From contig CATIUR010000003.1 in assembly GCA_949592205.1 (NCBI GenBank), forward strand, positions 20,613,501 to 20,677,500: DNA of 64,000 nt, read 5' to 3'. The position numbers and the translations under genes were made by a program. The DNA is from Helichrysum umbraculigerum. Lineage: Eukaryota; Streptophyta; Magnoliopsida; Asterales; Asteraceae. Positions within the stretch are counted from its first letter, which is position 1. Each line of letters opens with the position of its first letter. Positions 23,723 through 34,719 of the stretch are shown piece after piece. The notes under the pieces are model-generated. The model was not told where the DNA came from. It did no database searches and saw only the letters and a program-made list of their open reading frames with translations.

Positions 23723-25340
23723 AGTATCCCACACTTAGAACTTTGCTTGTCCTCAAGCAAACTCATTTTCAACATGGTTAAAGATAAGCAGATACTGAAA
23801 AGTTTTAAGACGGAATTCTTTACTAAATGGGGTTTTGGAAAAATAAAGATATTTGATTTTTTTTTTTTGAAAGCTAGGTCGTAATCTTTAGGAGCATGCT
23901 TTTGATCTTTGAACTTTGATACATGACTAGGCGATCCTCTCAAGGTGGTCACTCCAATCACTCAAAGTGTTTAGGGTTTCCTATTCTAGCATTTATCAAT
24001 CACTCAGAACGCCAGTCATGCATCGTTTATCGTCATAGGCTTGATCGAGAATCAAATCGTTACCTTTTGGGTGAGTGTGAAGTCGATCTAGCCACAATCA
24101 TTCTAGGGGAGTGATGTAGGGTTTGGGAGTGAGGTGTTGGTGATGTGAGAGGGGATTTTGTTGGGTTTTCTTTCTTTTTGTGAAGTCGGAAAGCTGAAGT
24201 TTTTGACTTTTTAGGACAATTGACGCCCTTTTTCTTTTGGTTATTGGAAGGAGTCTTTTCTCCACTTGACTTTCTTTTCTTCGAGTTTTCTTGGGTAATT
24301 TTGACTTCGTATCCTTGTAGCTTTTCTTCTTTTCATCTTTGAAACTCTTTATGAAGTTTGAGGGATGTTTTTTGAGTAGGTACGGGATGACGTGTTTATT
24401 TTGGGGTGTATAGAAGGGTTCAAGAATGATGTGATTTGATCTCCTTTTTACTCACTAGTTTGGCTTCGAAATGCATTACAGGAGCAAGTTCTGATTCTAA
24501 ACGCATACATCGGCACACTCAAGAATCGAAAAAGTGAAGCATTAAAAGTGAATGCTTTTCATATGGCTTAAGATACCTCACGAATCGAAAGTTGGGTTGT
24601 TGTGTGCTTAGTCATGCGATGCTCTTTATGGGATTTTTAAACCTGTTTTTCAAAAGAATTTGTATTTTATTTTTTTTCTTCTTCCCCAAAGTAAATCATT
24701 CCTTAAAATTTTTCATTTTCAACATATTTTTAACTTAATTTTGAAAAACTTTGTTTACTTTTATGGGAAAGCAAGGTCTTATAAAGAGCAACGATTTTAG
24801 AATCAAGCATATACCAATGTCCATTTAGCAGTAGTGCAACTACTGCTATCCCACACTTAAAGGAACATCGTCCTCGATGTTATACTAAGCTCTGAATGGG
24901 GTAAAATCCCACACTTAGGGTTTTAAACATCTAAGACTCATTCTTTCAGTGTGTGTGTTGGGTTTGAATCCCACACTTGGTGATAAGCATAATGGATATG
25001 GCATATTTAAAACGAATGAAAGAGATGGCATAGAAGTACTCCCCGGTAGTTGCAGTATTCATTTGGTTGCATCTGCCGGTCTTTGTCTTCTTTGGTGCAT
25101 TCTTGATCAAGTCTTCTTGTGATTGGTCTCGTGAGTGTGAACACGTCGGATATACTATTCTTCGGTTGTTGATGCTACTTTGCAGGCTGGAGCATTCTTT
25201 GTATGATCCGAGTGTGAAAGATAGTCGGAGATTTCATCACTTCTTGGAAAGTAAAATTGCGGAAATGTAAAAACAAACACGGGTTGCCTCTCGAGAAGCG
25301 CTCTTTTAAAGTCGAGAGCTCGACTTAGTCCTTTTCTTCT
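23723..25340 (-). other. Athila-like 3' non-coding region and polypurine tract
   Basis: This is 1.6 kb with no credible gene. The decamer-like word ATCCCACACTT (minus strand AAGTGTGGGAT) occurs four times: near 23727 (next to the LTR, where the polypurine tract is expected), 24850, 24908 and 24969. Near 25279 is a GGGTTGCCTCTCGAGAAGCGC block, a type of sequence I associate with plant gypsy elements after their last ORF. Confidence 0.65.
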
Positions 25341-26711
25341 TCAGATGATGCTTGATGCATCCGTAGTGGTGGCGTGGTCACTGTGGTTTCTTGGTAGAGA
25401 GTATCGTGGTAGATAGTATTGTAGGAATTGCTCTATCATGTCAGTAATGAGAGTTGGTGGGTTGGTGGATAGCATTCTGAAGCTTTTGAAGTGATCGGTG
25501 GTGAGTCGGTCGAGAATTGCCATTCCATAGCAGATGTATCGAACTGCCCTTGTGACTGGTCCGTTAGGGTCAATTCGAGTGCAGGTGTAAGTTCGAACGA
25601 TTTCACGCTGTGGGTGGTTTCTTCCTATCGAGGCGATTAAAGCCATGAATTCGGTTTTCACTTCTTCAAAATCATTAGCCCAAGGGTCTCCTCCGAAGGA
25701 TCTGGTTGCTTGGCACACTTGTCTGATTAGTTGATGTTGCTCGCGGTTGAAGGGAAAATCCGAGTCGGTGAAGATGTAGATCAGTTTCGCGAATATCTCG
25801 CGATAGCCATCACGATAAGCATCGATCTCTTCCACTTCTTCAGTGTACATTCCGCGAAGTCGACTTACTACATATGATGCTAAGTTGACTTGTGACATAT
25901 GTGAAAAGACTATTGGTATGTCACGAGTGTCTTCTTCAAATGCCGACTGGTTCAGCTCGTCAATTATCAGCTCCACATGATGACCAATGGTGGAATGAAT
26001 GACGATCCTATAATTCTCTGTGGCTGTGAGGTGCTCTCCAGTCTCGATGAGATCTAGAAAGGTTCTAAGATCTCCCACCATTCTGATGTCGGCATAGTTC
26101 TGTGGATTTCCAGTTGCTCTTTCAAGATGAGTCCTCATGGATGCCAGTGTAGCCTTCTGACTTGCGGAATAAGGAAAAGCTGATCCGGCTAAAGCGCAAT
26201 ATACTTTTTGGTATATTTGCCTTTGGTTGCTGTAGAACTCGATTTCTCCCATTGGGTAGTTAGGTCTTTCGGGCTGTTGAGCTTCTCTGTTGAGTTGTTC
26301 TTGAAGGGAATCGGAGAATGCTTGAATATGTCGGATTAGAGTCTGGGGCACTGGTTCTCCATGATTGGCGAGGTATGAATCATACTCTCGATCAATTTGC
26401 CTTATCAGGTTTCTTTGGGCGGTGGTATAGTTGTTGGTTGACTCTTTGATAGCCTCCACAATGACGCGCACATCTTCATTCTCATCAATTAGGTCAATCA
26501 TTTCTTCGTGAGTGTCTATGAGAGGGATCTCTAATCTTTCGGTTGTGACGGCAGGGGAATTTGGTGGAGCAGGAGGAGGTTGTGGAATAGAGTGTTCATC
26601 GAGAGTGATGTTGACGTAATCGTCATCGCTTTCACTGTTGCAGTCGGAGTCCTTGTCACGTGAATCTGGAAATTGGTGGAATTCTTCGTCTGAGGGTGCG
26701 TTGTTGAAGGG
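25341..26711 (-). pseudogene. Unknown region X of the Athila-like element
   Basis: This open frame of about 457 codons continues the same frame as gag-protease after a TGA at 26714-26712. It begins with an acidic, Pro-rich segment (DSDCNSESDDDYV, IPQPPPAPPN) and then becomes globular and mostly helical from the Met at 26501. No RT, RNase H, integrase, transmembrane or signal-peptide feature is visible. By eye three segments of ~60 residues look alike, each with a S.x(F/Y)P(Y/F)...Q...LIRQV-like core: around NNYTTAQRNLIRQI, SAFPYSASQKATLASM and SDFPFNREQHQLIRQV. The region sits where pol should be. It might be a divergent env-like or captured sequence. Function unknown. Confidence 0.7.
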
Positions 26712-26813
26712 TCAAGAACTATCGATCTTGATGGTTCGGACTTCGGTTGTTAGGTTATGGATGTTCTCTTCGGCAAAGCTTCCTGGTAGACGTGCCTTGT
26801 ATGCTGAAATTCT

Positions 26814-29453
26814 CTATAGTATTTTGGCATACTGGTCTGGGTGTGGTGATGATCGGAGTCCTTCTTCAAAAGTTTCTATGTCTCGGAGTCGGGTTTTGGT
26901 GAAAGGTTTTGATGGATCGAGATAGGAATTTAGGATGTTTCCCATTCTTTTAAGATGAGAGGATCTGAGCTCTTGACGGATGACTCCGTAATCAACTGAT
27001 TCTTCATATGAAGAGTAATCATCGCAGTTTTGTATTCTTTTAACTTCGGTCATTTGTGGCGAATCAGTGTGATCTTCATCTTCTTCCATTTCTTCCTCTT
27101 CCTCTTCTTTTTCCTCCTCAGGGTCAGATTCAATTTCTTCATCTGCCTCCTCGTATTCTTCCTCTTCTGGGTCGTATTCAGTGTCAGAAATGAGAACTGA
27201 TGATCGGGTGAATTGCGGTTCCTCCTCTGGTTCTGATTCATCATCGGAACAGACTTTTCCTGTGGATATAGCACAACATTCTTCCTCTTCTGGGGTGCAT
27301 TCCGGTTGGTCGATCTTGTAAGTGATGCTTTCACCATGCGATCGTAAAACAATCGTGTGGTTATACACATCAATCACTGCTCTAGCTGTGTTCATGAATG
27401 GTCTTCCAAGGATAATTGGGATGTTTATGTCCTCGTGGATATCCATTACCACGAAATCCGTTGGAAAGAAAAATTTGTCAACTTGAACAAGGACATTCTC
27501 AGCTATTCCCTTGGGGTATCTAACAGATTGGTCAGCTAGCTGGACGGTCATCTTAGTGGGTTTCAAGTTTTCAAGTTCTAGCCTTTTAAACAGGGAGTAG
27601 GGCATAAGGTTAATGCTGGCTCCTAAGTCGGCTAAAGCGCTCATATATCCGGAATTGTAGATAGAACAAGGGAGTGTAAATCTACCAGTATCTCCTAATT
27701 TTTCGGGAAGGCTATTTTTTAGTAGGGCTGAGGTTTCAGAACTAAGGGGAATGTTGTTCACTTCAGGCAATTTATCTTTGGTGGATAGCAATTTTCTAAT
27801 ATACTTATTACGACCAGGAACTCTAGACATGGTATCAAGGAATTTCCCATCTAACTTAAAGGACGACAGTTTCTTAGGTTGAACTTTAAGTCTTGCGGGG
27901 TAAGGGATTCTAACCTCTTTATTCATTGTTTCCACAGCTGGTATCTTGACCTTTTGTTCTTCCTTTACTGGAACAGCAGCAGGTGGAGTAGTAGCTGCTT
28001 CCTTTGGTGTTGTAAGTTGCTTTGCTTCCTCAACATGCGGATTTTGAACCGTGTTGCTAGGCAAACTTCCTCGGGGTCTATTCTCAAGACGTTGTGCCAA
28101 TTGTCCAATTTGAGCTTCCAAATTCTTTAGCACAGCCAATTGATTTCTCATGAAGAGGTCGGCTTGATCTTGTCTAGCGGACGTCTTTTGGTTGAGCAGG
28201 TGTTGACCTTGCATGAATTGGGTGAAGGCGTCGTCTGAACTTGAAGCTGGGGCATTTGTCTTGGTGGTTTATTCAGTGGTTTGGTTTGTGTCGGACGTGG
28301 GTGCAGGAAGTGCAAGGGGTTGATTATAAGAAAGTTGAAGTTGTTGTTGGTAGAGTGGATATCTAGGTGGGTATCGGGGTTGGTATGGTTGTTGGTTGTT
28401 TCTCGGCGGAAAGGGAGGTCCTCTAGGTTGGTTGTTGTTTTGGTTGAAACCGGGTGGTCGAGCTGGAAACTGAGCATAGTAGACGGTACCATCTGCTTCT
28501 TCGTATTCAACTTGGTATTCGCCAGATGGTTGCGGGTTGGTGCAGTGTTGACAAACTTGCACTTGGTGTACTTGGTGCTGTTGTTTCTTAAGTTCTCCAA
28601 AATGTTTGACGAGCGAGTCCATTTTCTCTATTAGTGCCTTAATTGCTTCGACTGGAATCGGGTTTGCAGCAGCGATAGGTGTGGAAGATGTTGAATGATC
28701 TCCAGAATTCCAATCGTGGTGATGCATAGTCATGTTTTCTATAAGGTTTCATCCTTCTTCGTCGGTCTTTGCCATGAAGCTTCCTTGTGCAGCAGCATTG
28801 AGAGTAGTTCGGTGGTTAGGATCTAAACCATTGTAGAAGGTGCACAATTGTGCAGACTTATCGAGTCGGTGATTAGGGCATTTCTTCAAGGCTCCTTTGA
28901 ATCGTTCCCATGCGGTATATAATGACTCATCGAAAGCTTGTCGAAAGTTCATGATGTCATTTCGGAATTTGGTTTGTTTAGAGGGCGGAAAGTACTTGGT
29001 CAGAAACTTTGTCGCCATCGCAGTCCATGAAGGGATAGAGCCGGTCTCTAGACCTTCAAACCATGTTTGGGCATGATGGGTGAGCGAATAAGGGAAAAGG
29101 TATAAACGGATTGTGTCTTGGCCAATTCCGTTTTGCTTGTAGGAATTTGAGAGAGAGATGAATTTGTCGAGGTGAGAGTTTGGGTCATCACTGGGCAATC
29201 CATGGAATTGACAGTGGTTTTGGATTAGTTGGATGATGTGGTCTTTAAGCTCGAAAGATTGACCAGGGGTTTCAGGGTAGAGAATTGGTCCTCCTCTTCC
29301 TTCGATAGAGGGTTTGCTATTGTCAGCGAGAGTGATGCGTTCAGCCATTGCTTGCTTAAGTGCAGATTGCTTCTTTTTTCGTCGAATAGTGCGTATTATA
29401 AGTTCTGGATCGGGAAAGTTAAACAGTGGTGCAGATCTAGGTGAACAGGTCAT
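26814..29453 (-). pseudogene. Athila-like gag-protease, stops in frame
   Basis: One frame runs from ATG 29453 with stops at 28751-28749 (TGA), 28271-28269 (TAA) and 26816-26814 (TAG). The N-terminal third is an Athila-type gag (LYLFPYSLTHHAQTWFEGL, FLTKYFPPSK). A Gln/Pro-rich linker follows. The protease has ALADLGASINLMPYSLF (active-site DLGA rather than DTGA, usual in Athila) and IPIILGRPFMNTA. A highly acidic Glu/Asp tail follows. The TGA and both later stops (26816 and 26714) fall where Trp fits the context; the TAA could come from CAA. The frame then continues into region X. Confidence 0.85.
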
Positions 29454-29584
29454 ACACTATAAGAAAAGATAATAAAGAAAATAAACAATAAAGGAAATGT
29501 TTTTTGTGTTTTTTTTAGAAGGTTTTATCCTAAGGGTTTACTAGAATTAGGATTGGTTGGGCCTCTGGATCGGACAGTTAGTCT

Positions 29585-29603
29585 CCCCGGCAGTGGCGCC
29601 AAA
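29585..29603 (-). other. Primer-binding site of the Athila-like element
   Basis: On the minus strand TGGCGCCACTGCCGGGGA lies just inside the 5' LTR. Plant tRNA-Asp would pair with TGGCGCCGTTGCCGGGGA, giving two mismatches. Confidence 0.75.
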
Positions 29604-29607
29604 AACT

Positions 29608-32084
29608 TGTTGATGTCGATGTCAACGGGTGTTTAAAATTTATAATTGCTGGGGTCTAAGTGTGACTTACTAGTACTGAACCAAAGGGTTAGTAGGCGGT
29701 AAGTTGGACCTAGAGTCGTTCTTAAAGAGAAACTGAATTGAAAAGGAGGTGATCCAATCAATCTTTCTTTTCTAGTAAATGTTTTAAAAGAGTGCGTTGG
29801 AGGTTTTGGTTCAGTTAATTAAGTAAACTAAATAAAGCGAGTAAAATGTAATAAGATGTCAGATAATGCAAAGTAGTATTTGTTGTGAGTTCGTTAGTTA
29901 ATAATCATGAGATGATGACTTTTACGGGAAACTGATTAACTAAATTGGGTTGCTTATAAGATTCATTAACTAATGGTATGACCAATAGATTCCTTATTAG
30001 TCGGTTATCAACTAATATGTCACGAGGAACTAAGGTATCATGATTCTGACCAGACAGACAATGCTCAACTCTCCACACTCTCCTGTGAGGGAGTCAGCGG
30101 CCCATATTATTGAACGTATTCGCTCGTGGGCGAAGGAATAGAGTAGCAAGTCCATAACATGTCTAGCCGTTCTTAATACCACAACGATTATGAATCCATT
30201 AAACAACTAACTTAGAACTTGTGTCCGGACTTATTTAATCAATTTCTATCCATGAAACTTAAGCGTGATAAACGAGGGAAAACATTTAAGTTTCTTGCAT
30301 ACCATACTTTAGGTTTCATGGTTTTAGGAAAAAGTATTGGTTTAAGTTGGATTTCAAACTTGCCTTTCTCAATACAATTAACAAATCGCTAGGTTTTCGT
30401 AAATGGTCATTTAGCCTATAGCCTACCTAATCTAATCTAATCTAAACTAAAACAACTAATTAAAATGCTGCCGGCTTTTTACAGAAAGTTAAACCCAGAC
30501 CATGTCGGAAAATGCTATGGTAGCTCACATCGTATTTAATCGTTTACCGATGTTTCCGTTGTGAGTTTAATTGCTTCGCGATGTTTACATGATAAGTACA
30601 TTGTGATCGGAAGTGTACAATACTCATGGCAAGTCCACGTAATCACATTGCATTTTATAATGCTTGCATGACGTTACAATTAGAAACATAGTTTTTACAC
30701 AGATAACTATTGACCGAGTATTGAGGTTCGCGACTCCTCTTTGCAAGGTTACAATCACGTTTGTTAATCGAAAGGCAAATGTAAGTTTTAGGTTTAAAAT
30801 CACAAGATACGTCCGTTCACAAAGTTTCCAATTTTATAACGTCGATCCATAATACAACTACCTTCGGTCGTTACCGGCTTCCATATATTTGTACTATGCT
30901 CAAAAGCATTTCCAATACTATACCGAGTAATCAGTTGAATCGGGGCCATCGTATTATTTCACGACGTATTTAAAGTCATCCCACAATTATATATACTAAC
31001 TACATCACAACAAATTCAATAGTAATCTACTCGCTAATCATGGCATAAACGATCTCTAACATAATTAAAGAAAACATATTTAATTAAGATAGATAAGGAT
31101 AGAAATAACCGAGATTAATATGCGAGAAGGAATAGACTTGAATTAATGAGCATAACTCCAAGCGTACACCAAAGATTACAACACGTTCCTAGCTTTCTTT
31201 CTACTCTAAACAAAGTAATAAACTAATCTAATGCTAAATTTAAAGTAAGAAAGTAGAATGAGAAAGTAAGAAAGTGATATGACTAGTGCATATGGGACAT
31301 TTTGAAATGGAACCTTAAGCCTCCTATTTATAGGTGAGCTTTGGCTCACATTAGCACCAAGAGGTGCATGTTAGAAAAAGGTAGCCAAAAGGGTGCACCG
31401 GGTACCGTACAACACGAAAAGTAGGCGCACCGGGTACTGTACAACACGAAAAGTAGGCGCACCAGGTACCAAAAGTTACCAAAAATGGAAACCGGGAAGG
31501 GTACGGGGTGGCCGGAGGTGCCCCAGTGGTGGCCGGCGGCGGCTGGTGGGTGGCCGGCGGCGGCTGGCCCACCCCCGCCCCCTTTCGCCGTCTTTTGCTT
31601 CGTTTCTCGATTCGTGCGTGTTTTCTTCGTTATGCGTCCGTTTGCGTCGATTCTTTTTTTGTTGGATTCGTAATTCAAAAAAGAAGATTTTGACATAGGA
31701 TAGGCCCTGAAATGAGGTCCCTAGATCCATATATTGCGTACGAATCATTTGGATCTTCCGGCGGGCGTAGAATCTTCATTCTTTATCCGTTTTAGTTGAT
31801 TCTTCTTCTGTTGGATTCGTATTTTGAAAACAAACATCTTGGATAGAATGGATGTTGGTGGAGGGCATTTTAGTCTTGAAATATCGTTTTGATGCCTTGA
31901 ATCTTCAAACGTGTGTGGAATCTTCGTTTTTCATCCGTTTTGCTTGATTTTTATCGTGCAATCTTGTTTTGACCATCTTGGCATAATGTAAGTGATTTGT
32001 GCTATATTTGAATTAAAATGCCAAGAATCGTTCCAGAATTAGAGAGATATCGGTAGTAAAAACATGACTTTTTACGCGATATCA
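29608..32084 (-). repeat. Athila-like 5' LTR
   Basis: This is the 2,477-bp partner of 21246-23722. Its minus-strand TATA box (TATAAATA) is at 31332-31325, and the ~33-bp tandem units are at about 31393-31470. A few substitutions relative to the other LTR are visible, for example in the GC-rich block, so the insertion is not brand new. Confidence 0.92.
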
Positions 32085-32586
32085 GGCTGACTTGGGCCTA
32101 TCCCAATCATGGGTTGGGCTCGTGAGTTGTTCCTCGAGTCCGGTTTAGGTTCGTTAATTGTTTGGACGTTAAATACGCGTATAGAGTTAACTTGTTAAAT
32201 GTTTTGTTCTCACATATGATTTTGATGTGTGATTGCTATTTGGGATGACTAAATGTTTTTAAACCACATATTTTAAGTTACCAAAATATACTTTGGGTTT
32301 CGTTAAATACGCGTATAGAGTTAACATGTAATATATTTTCGTAATGTTTTCAAGTAAATAATGTTTGTTTGAATAATTCCACATTATATATATATTCTTG
32401 TCACCAACGTCCATATTTAGCAGTGTCGGACTCCGTCCGAGTTGAAATTGCACGATTTAAACCAATCGCGTACGCGTGTATATGATTACACAAAATGTCA
32501 CATATATTTAGCCTAATACAAACTAAACACATGTAATTACAAGTAAGTTAGGCACAATTAAATGTCCTAAATTGGCGGGTGTCACA

Positions 32587-33610
32587 CCTTAGTTGAAGCC
32601 GGTAAATGTCTAGAAATGGCATCATAATGGCGATCGAAATCTGACTTACGGTACGCCTTACACATTTTTCAATAATGCCATTCGAAGTGCTTGACCTTTG
32701 AAGATTTTCTTTTCAAGTTCATCAACAGATGACGACAACACAAGGCATGAAATGCCTCTGGAAACACAGCAGAGACGTCGGATGCAATTGCTAGAGCCCT
32801 GTTAGAGATGAATGTCAGGTTGCTAGTCCCACCAGCAGATTCAATGGCGTCTCGTAAGTTTCCTAAGAACCACGTCCAAACGTCGGACGTCTCTCCCGCC
32901 CCAATTCCATAGGCTAGTGGCAAGATGCCATTATTACCGTCCATCGCCACGGCAATCAAGTTAGTTCCCAAGTAACCCCCCTTCAAATGGGCACCATCAA
33001 CGATGATAATTGGGCGTGTATGGTTGACAAAAGAACGTACCTGCAAGTTCAGATTAAAAAATATATAAATTATATATGAATGTACGTATGCGAACATAAG
33101 ATGTAAACCAACAATCATTACTTACAGTTGCACCTATGGACATGTAACACATTACAAATTTATTCTCTTTGTTTGTACGGAGATTCGTAATGCTCCTTGG
33201 GTTATATAGCTTTAGGTTGTGGAGGTAAATGGGAAGTTTCGTAAACGATTCAGCTGGAGTACCTCTCAACAGCTCTATAGCGTAACATTTTGCTCTTCAT
33301 GCTTGGTTGTATGTAAGGCTTATTTTAAAGCGTTCAGTCATATCAAGTTTGATCTCTTTGCCTCTGTATACACGTCCTTCCAAACTCATCGCCTCTTTTA
33401 ATATGTGACCAAGCACTTTTTTGCTCGCGGAACGGCTATTAGGCTTATTTTGAGTACGCGAACAAGTGTGAACATCACGTAACTTCCTAACTTGGAAGTT
33501 GTGACTATCTCTGATACACGCTGCACTTATCTTCCAATCACAATTAGGCAAGATACATTTTGTCGTGTACCTTTTCTTGTCTGACTTCTTCAGCTTAATC
33601 TGAAAACCTT
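32587..33610 (-). pseudogene. MULE transposase, central part (MuDR and DDE domains)
   Basis: Part of exon 4 (33610-33126) and part of exon 5 (33040-32587) are separated by an intron with GTAAGT donor and TTGCAG acceptor. Exon 4 has the MuDR zinc-binding block (CDWKISAACIRDSHNFQVRK, DVHTC) and the pattern RGTPAESFTKLPIYLHNLK. Exon 5 starts the catalytic domain with IIIVDGAHLKGGYLG (first Asp, about residue 479). The second catalytic position reads ISNRAL instead of the expected SDR, an Asp-to-Asn change (about residue 544). TGA codons at 33299-33297 and 32671-32669 stand where Trp fits (NQA-stop-RAK; EWHY-stop-KMCKAYRKSDF). Confidence 0.88.
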
Positions 33611-34671
33611 TGTTGAGTCACTGGTCGCTGACCACGATGAAGTCACTGGTCGCTGACCAACTCAACTATACACTACTTAATGAAGAAATGGATTGTATTG
33701 AAGCTGCTGTTGCTAATGATAGGTTTCGCTGATCATCATTCATTCTGTTCGATATTCTGAGGAAGATTTAAAAGCTCAACATTGGTGTGTCGCTGATCTA
33801 CGTCAGCGAGAGCCTTACTTCTTCAAATCAATAAAGGCAAAAGTCACTGCCAGGATAACAGCTAGTCACTGAAGATCTTTTGTTCAATTCATTCTACAAG
33901 AGCATGTTAGCTCGCAGTCAGTGAGGAGGATTGCTGCATCTTCACTGACTATTCAATAAAGCCTCTCAATCATCAAGTACTAAAAAGTACTGTACTTATC
34001 TATACATCAGCAAGAGTGTTCCAGTTCGAAGTATGTCCGAAAGATTACGTGGCAGCAAGTGATTGGTTTTAAGGTAACGAGATATTTGCGGTAACAGAAT
34101 TGGGACCCGCAGAATGTCGGTTTATCAGAGATCAGGACCAATCAAGCAGCAACACGTGTCCTTCCAAGATCCTATTTTGTAGGCGATATTTTAGGAACTC
34201 TTGTAGTATAAATAGTTCAGTGTTTTGTACTATTGAGGCTAGTCGTCATATGCACCGTTCTTCTGTTTGTCAGAGAACTAGTTTGTCTAGGTGTGTATTA
34301 AGACTCAGCGAGGTTAACTATCAGCGTGTATGTCCACTGTAGTTAATACTCTTCATTGTAATAATTTAGCTAAGTGTTTGAATTGGATTAACTTTGGTTA
34401 ATCCATTCCGCATTCAACACTTCGTGAATTTAATCAATACAATTCACTTTCAGCTACTATTACTTGTCGTTCTTTGATTCTGTTATATCTTTAATCTGTT
34501 ATTTCAATTCCGTCATACTCTGTTATAGATAATTAATTTAAAACAATCTGAAACACTTGGTAAAATCTGAAATTGTTTTAAATTGTATTCAACCCCCCCC
34601 CCCCCTTCTACAATTAAAATTTACACTTTGTGATTCCAAATCACTAACTAATAGTGATTACGGGACTTTTA
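33611..34671 (+). repeat. Copia-type 5' LTR
   Basis: Starts TGTTGAGTCACTGG. The TATA box TATAAATA is at 34207-34214. A run of about 14 C residues near 34591-34605 is shorter in the other LTR. The terminal dinucleotide here is TA, against CA in the right LTR. Confidence 0.88.
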
Positions 34672-34673
34672 AT

Positions 34674-34685
34674 TGGTATCAGAGC
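34674..34685 (+). other. Primer-binding site of the copia-type element
   Basis: TGGTATCAGAGC is complementary to the 3' end of plant initiator tRNA-Met, two bases after the 5' LTR. Confidence 0.9.
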
Positions 34686-34719
34686 AGAGTTGGTTTAAAT
34701 TCAATTAACCAGGTCTGCT

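Larger units (their letters stand above)
21246..32084 (-). mobile_element. Athila-like Ty3/gypsy element, non-autonomous (gag-protease-X)
   Basis: Two 2,477-bp LTRs (21246-23722 and 29608-32084) enclose about 5.9 kb. The flanking bases GGTTG (21241-21245) and GGCTG (32085-32089) are a 5-bp duplication with one mismatch. Genes read on the minus strand, so the 5' LTR is 32084-29608. Directly after it a primer-binding site TGGCGCCACTGCCGGGGA matches tRNA-Asp with two differences, as in Athila elements. One reading frame (29453-25341) encodes gag, protease and an unknown region, broken by four stops. No reverse transcriptase, RNase H or integrase is present, so it would need proteins from an autonomous partner. 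Confidence 0.88.
18671..32586 (-). mobile_element. Ty3/gypsy solo LTR, split by an Athila-like element
   Basis: On the minus strand the LTR starts at 32586 (TGTGACACCCGCCAATTTAG) and ends at 18671 (...GGGGGTGTTACA). It is flanked by an exact 5-bp duplication CCTTA (18666-18670 and 32587-32591). After removal of the nested element at 21246-32084 it is about 3.08 kb. Its start closely resembles the LTR of the full gypsy element at 40054 (TGTGACAACCGTCAATTTAG). Its end shares GCTTCCGC...AATTTGGGGGTGT with that LTR. No internal region remains, so it arose by LTR-LTR recombination. It lies within exon 5 of the MULE transposase. Confidence 0.9.

Noticed and set aside
25341..26711. Region X as a reverse transcriptase or integrase
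   Set aside because: There is no YxDD/FxDD motif, no RNase H catalytic pattern, no HHCC finger and no DDE spacing anywhere in the frame.
27050..28600. Additional ORFs overlapping the Athila-like gag-protease (for example 28148-28600 and 27050-27373)
   Set aside because: They are frame-shifted translations of the same gag-protease sequence and mirror its low-complexity composition.
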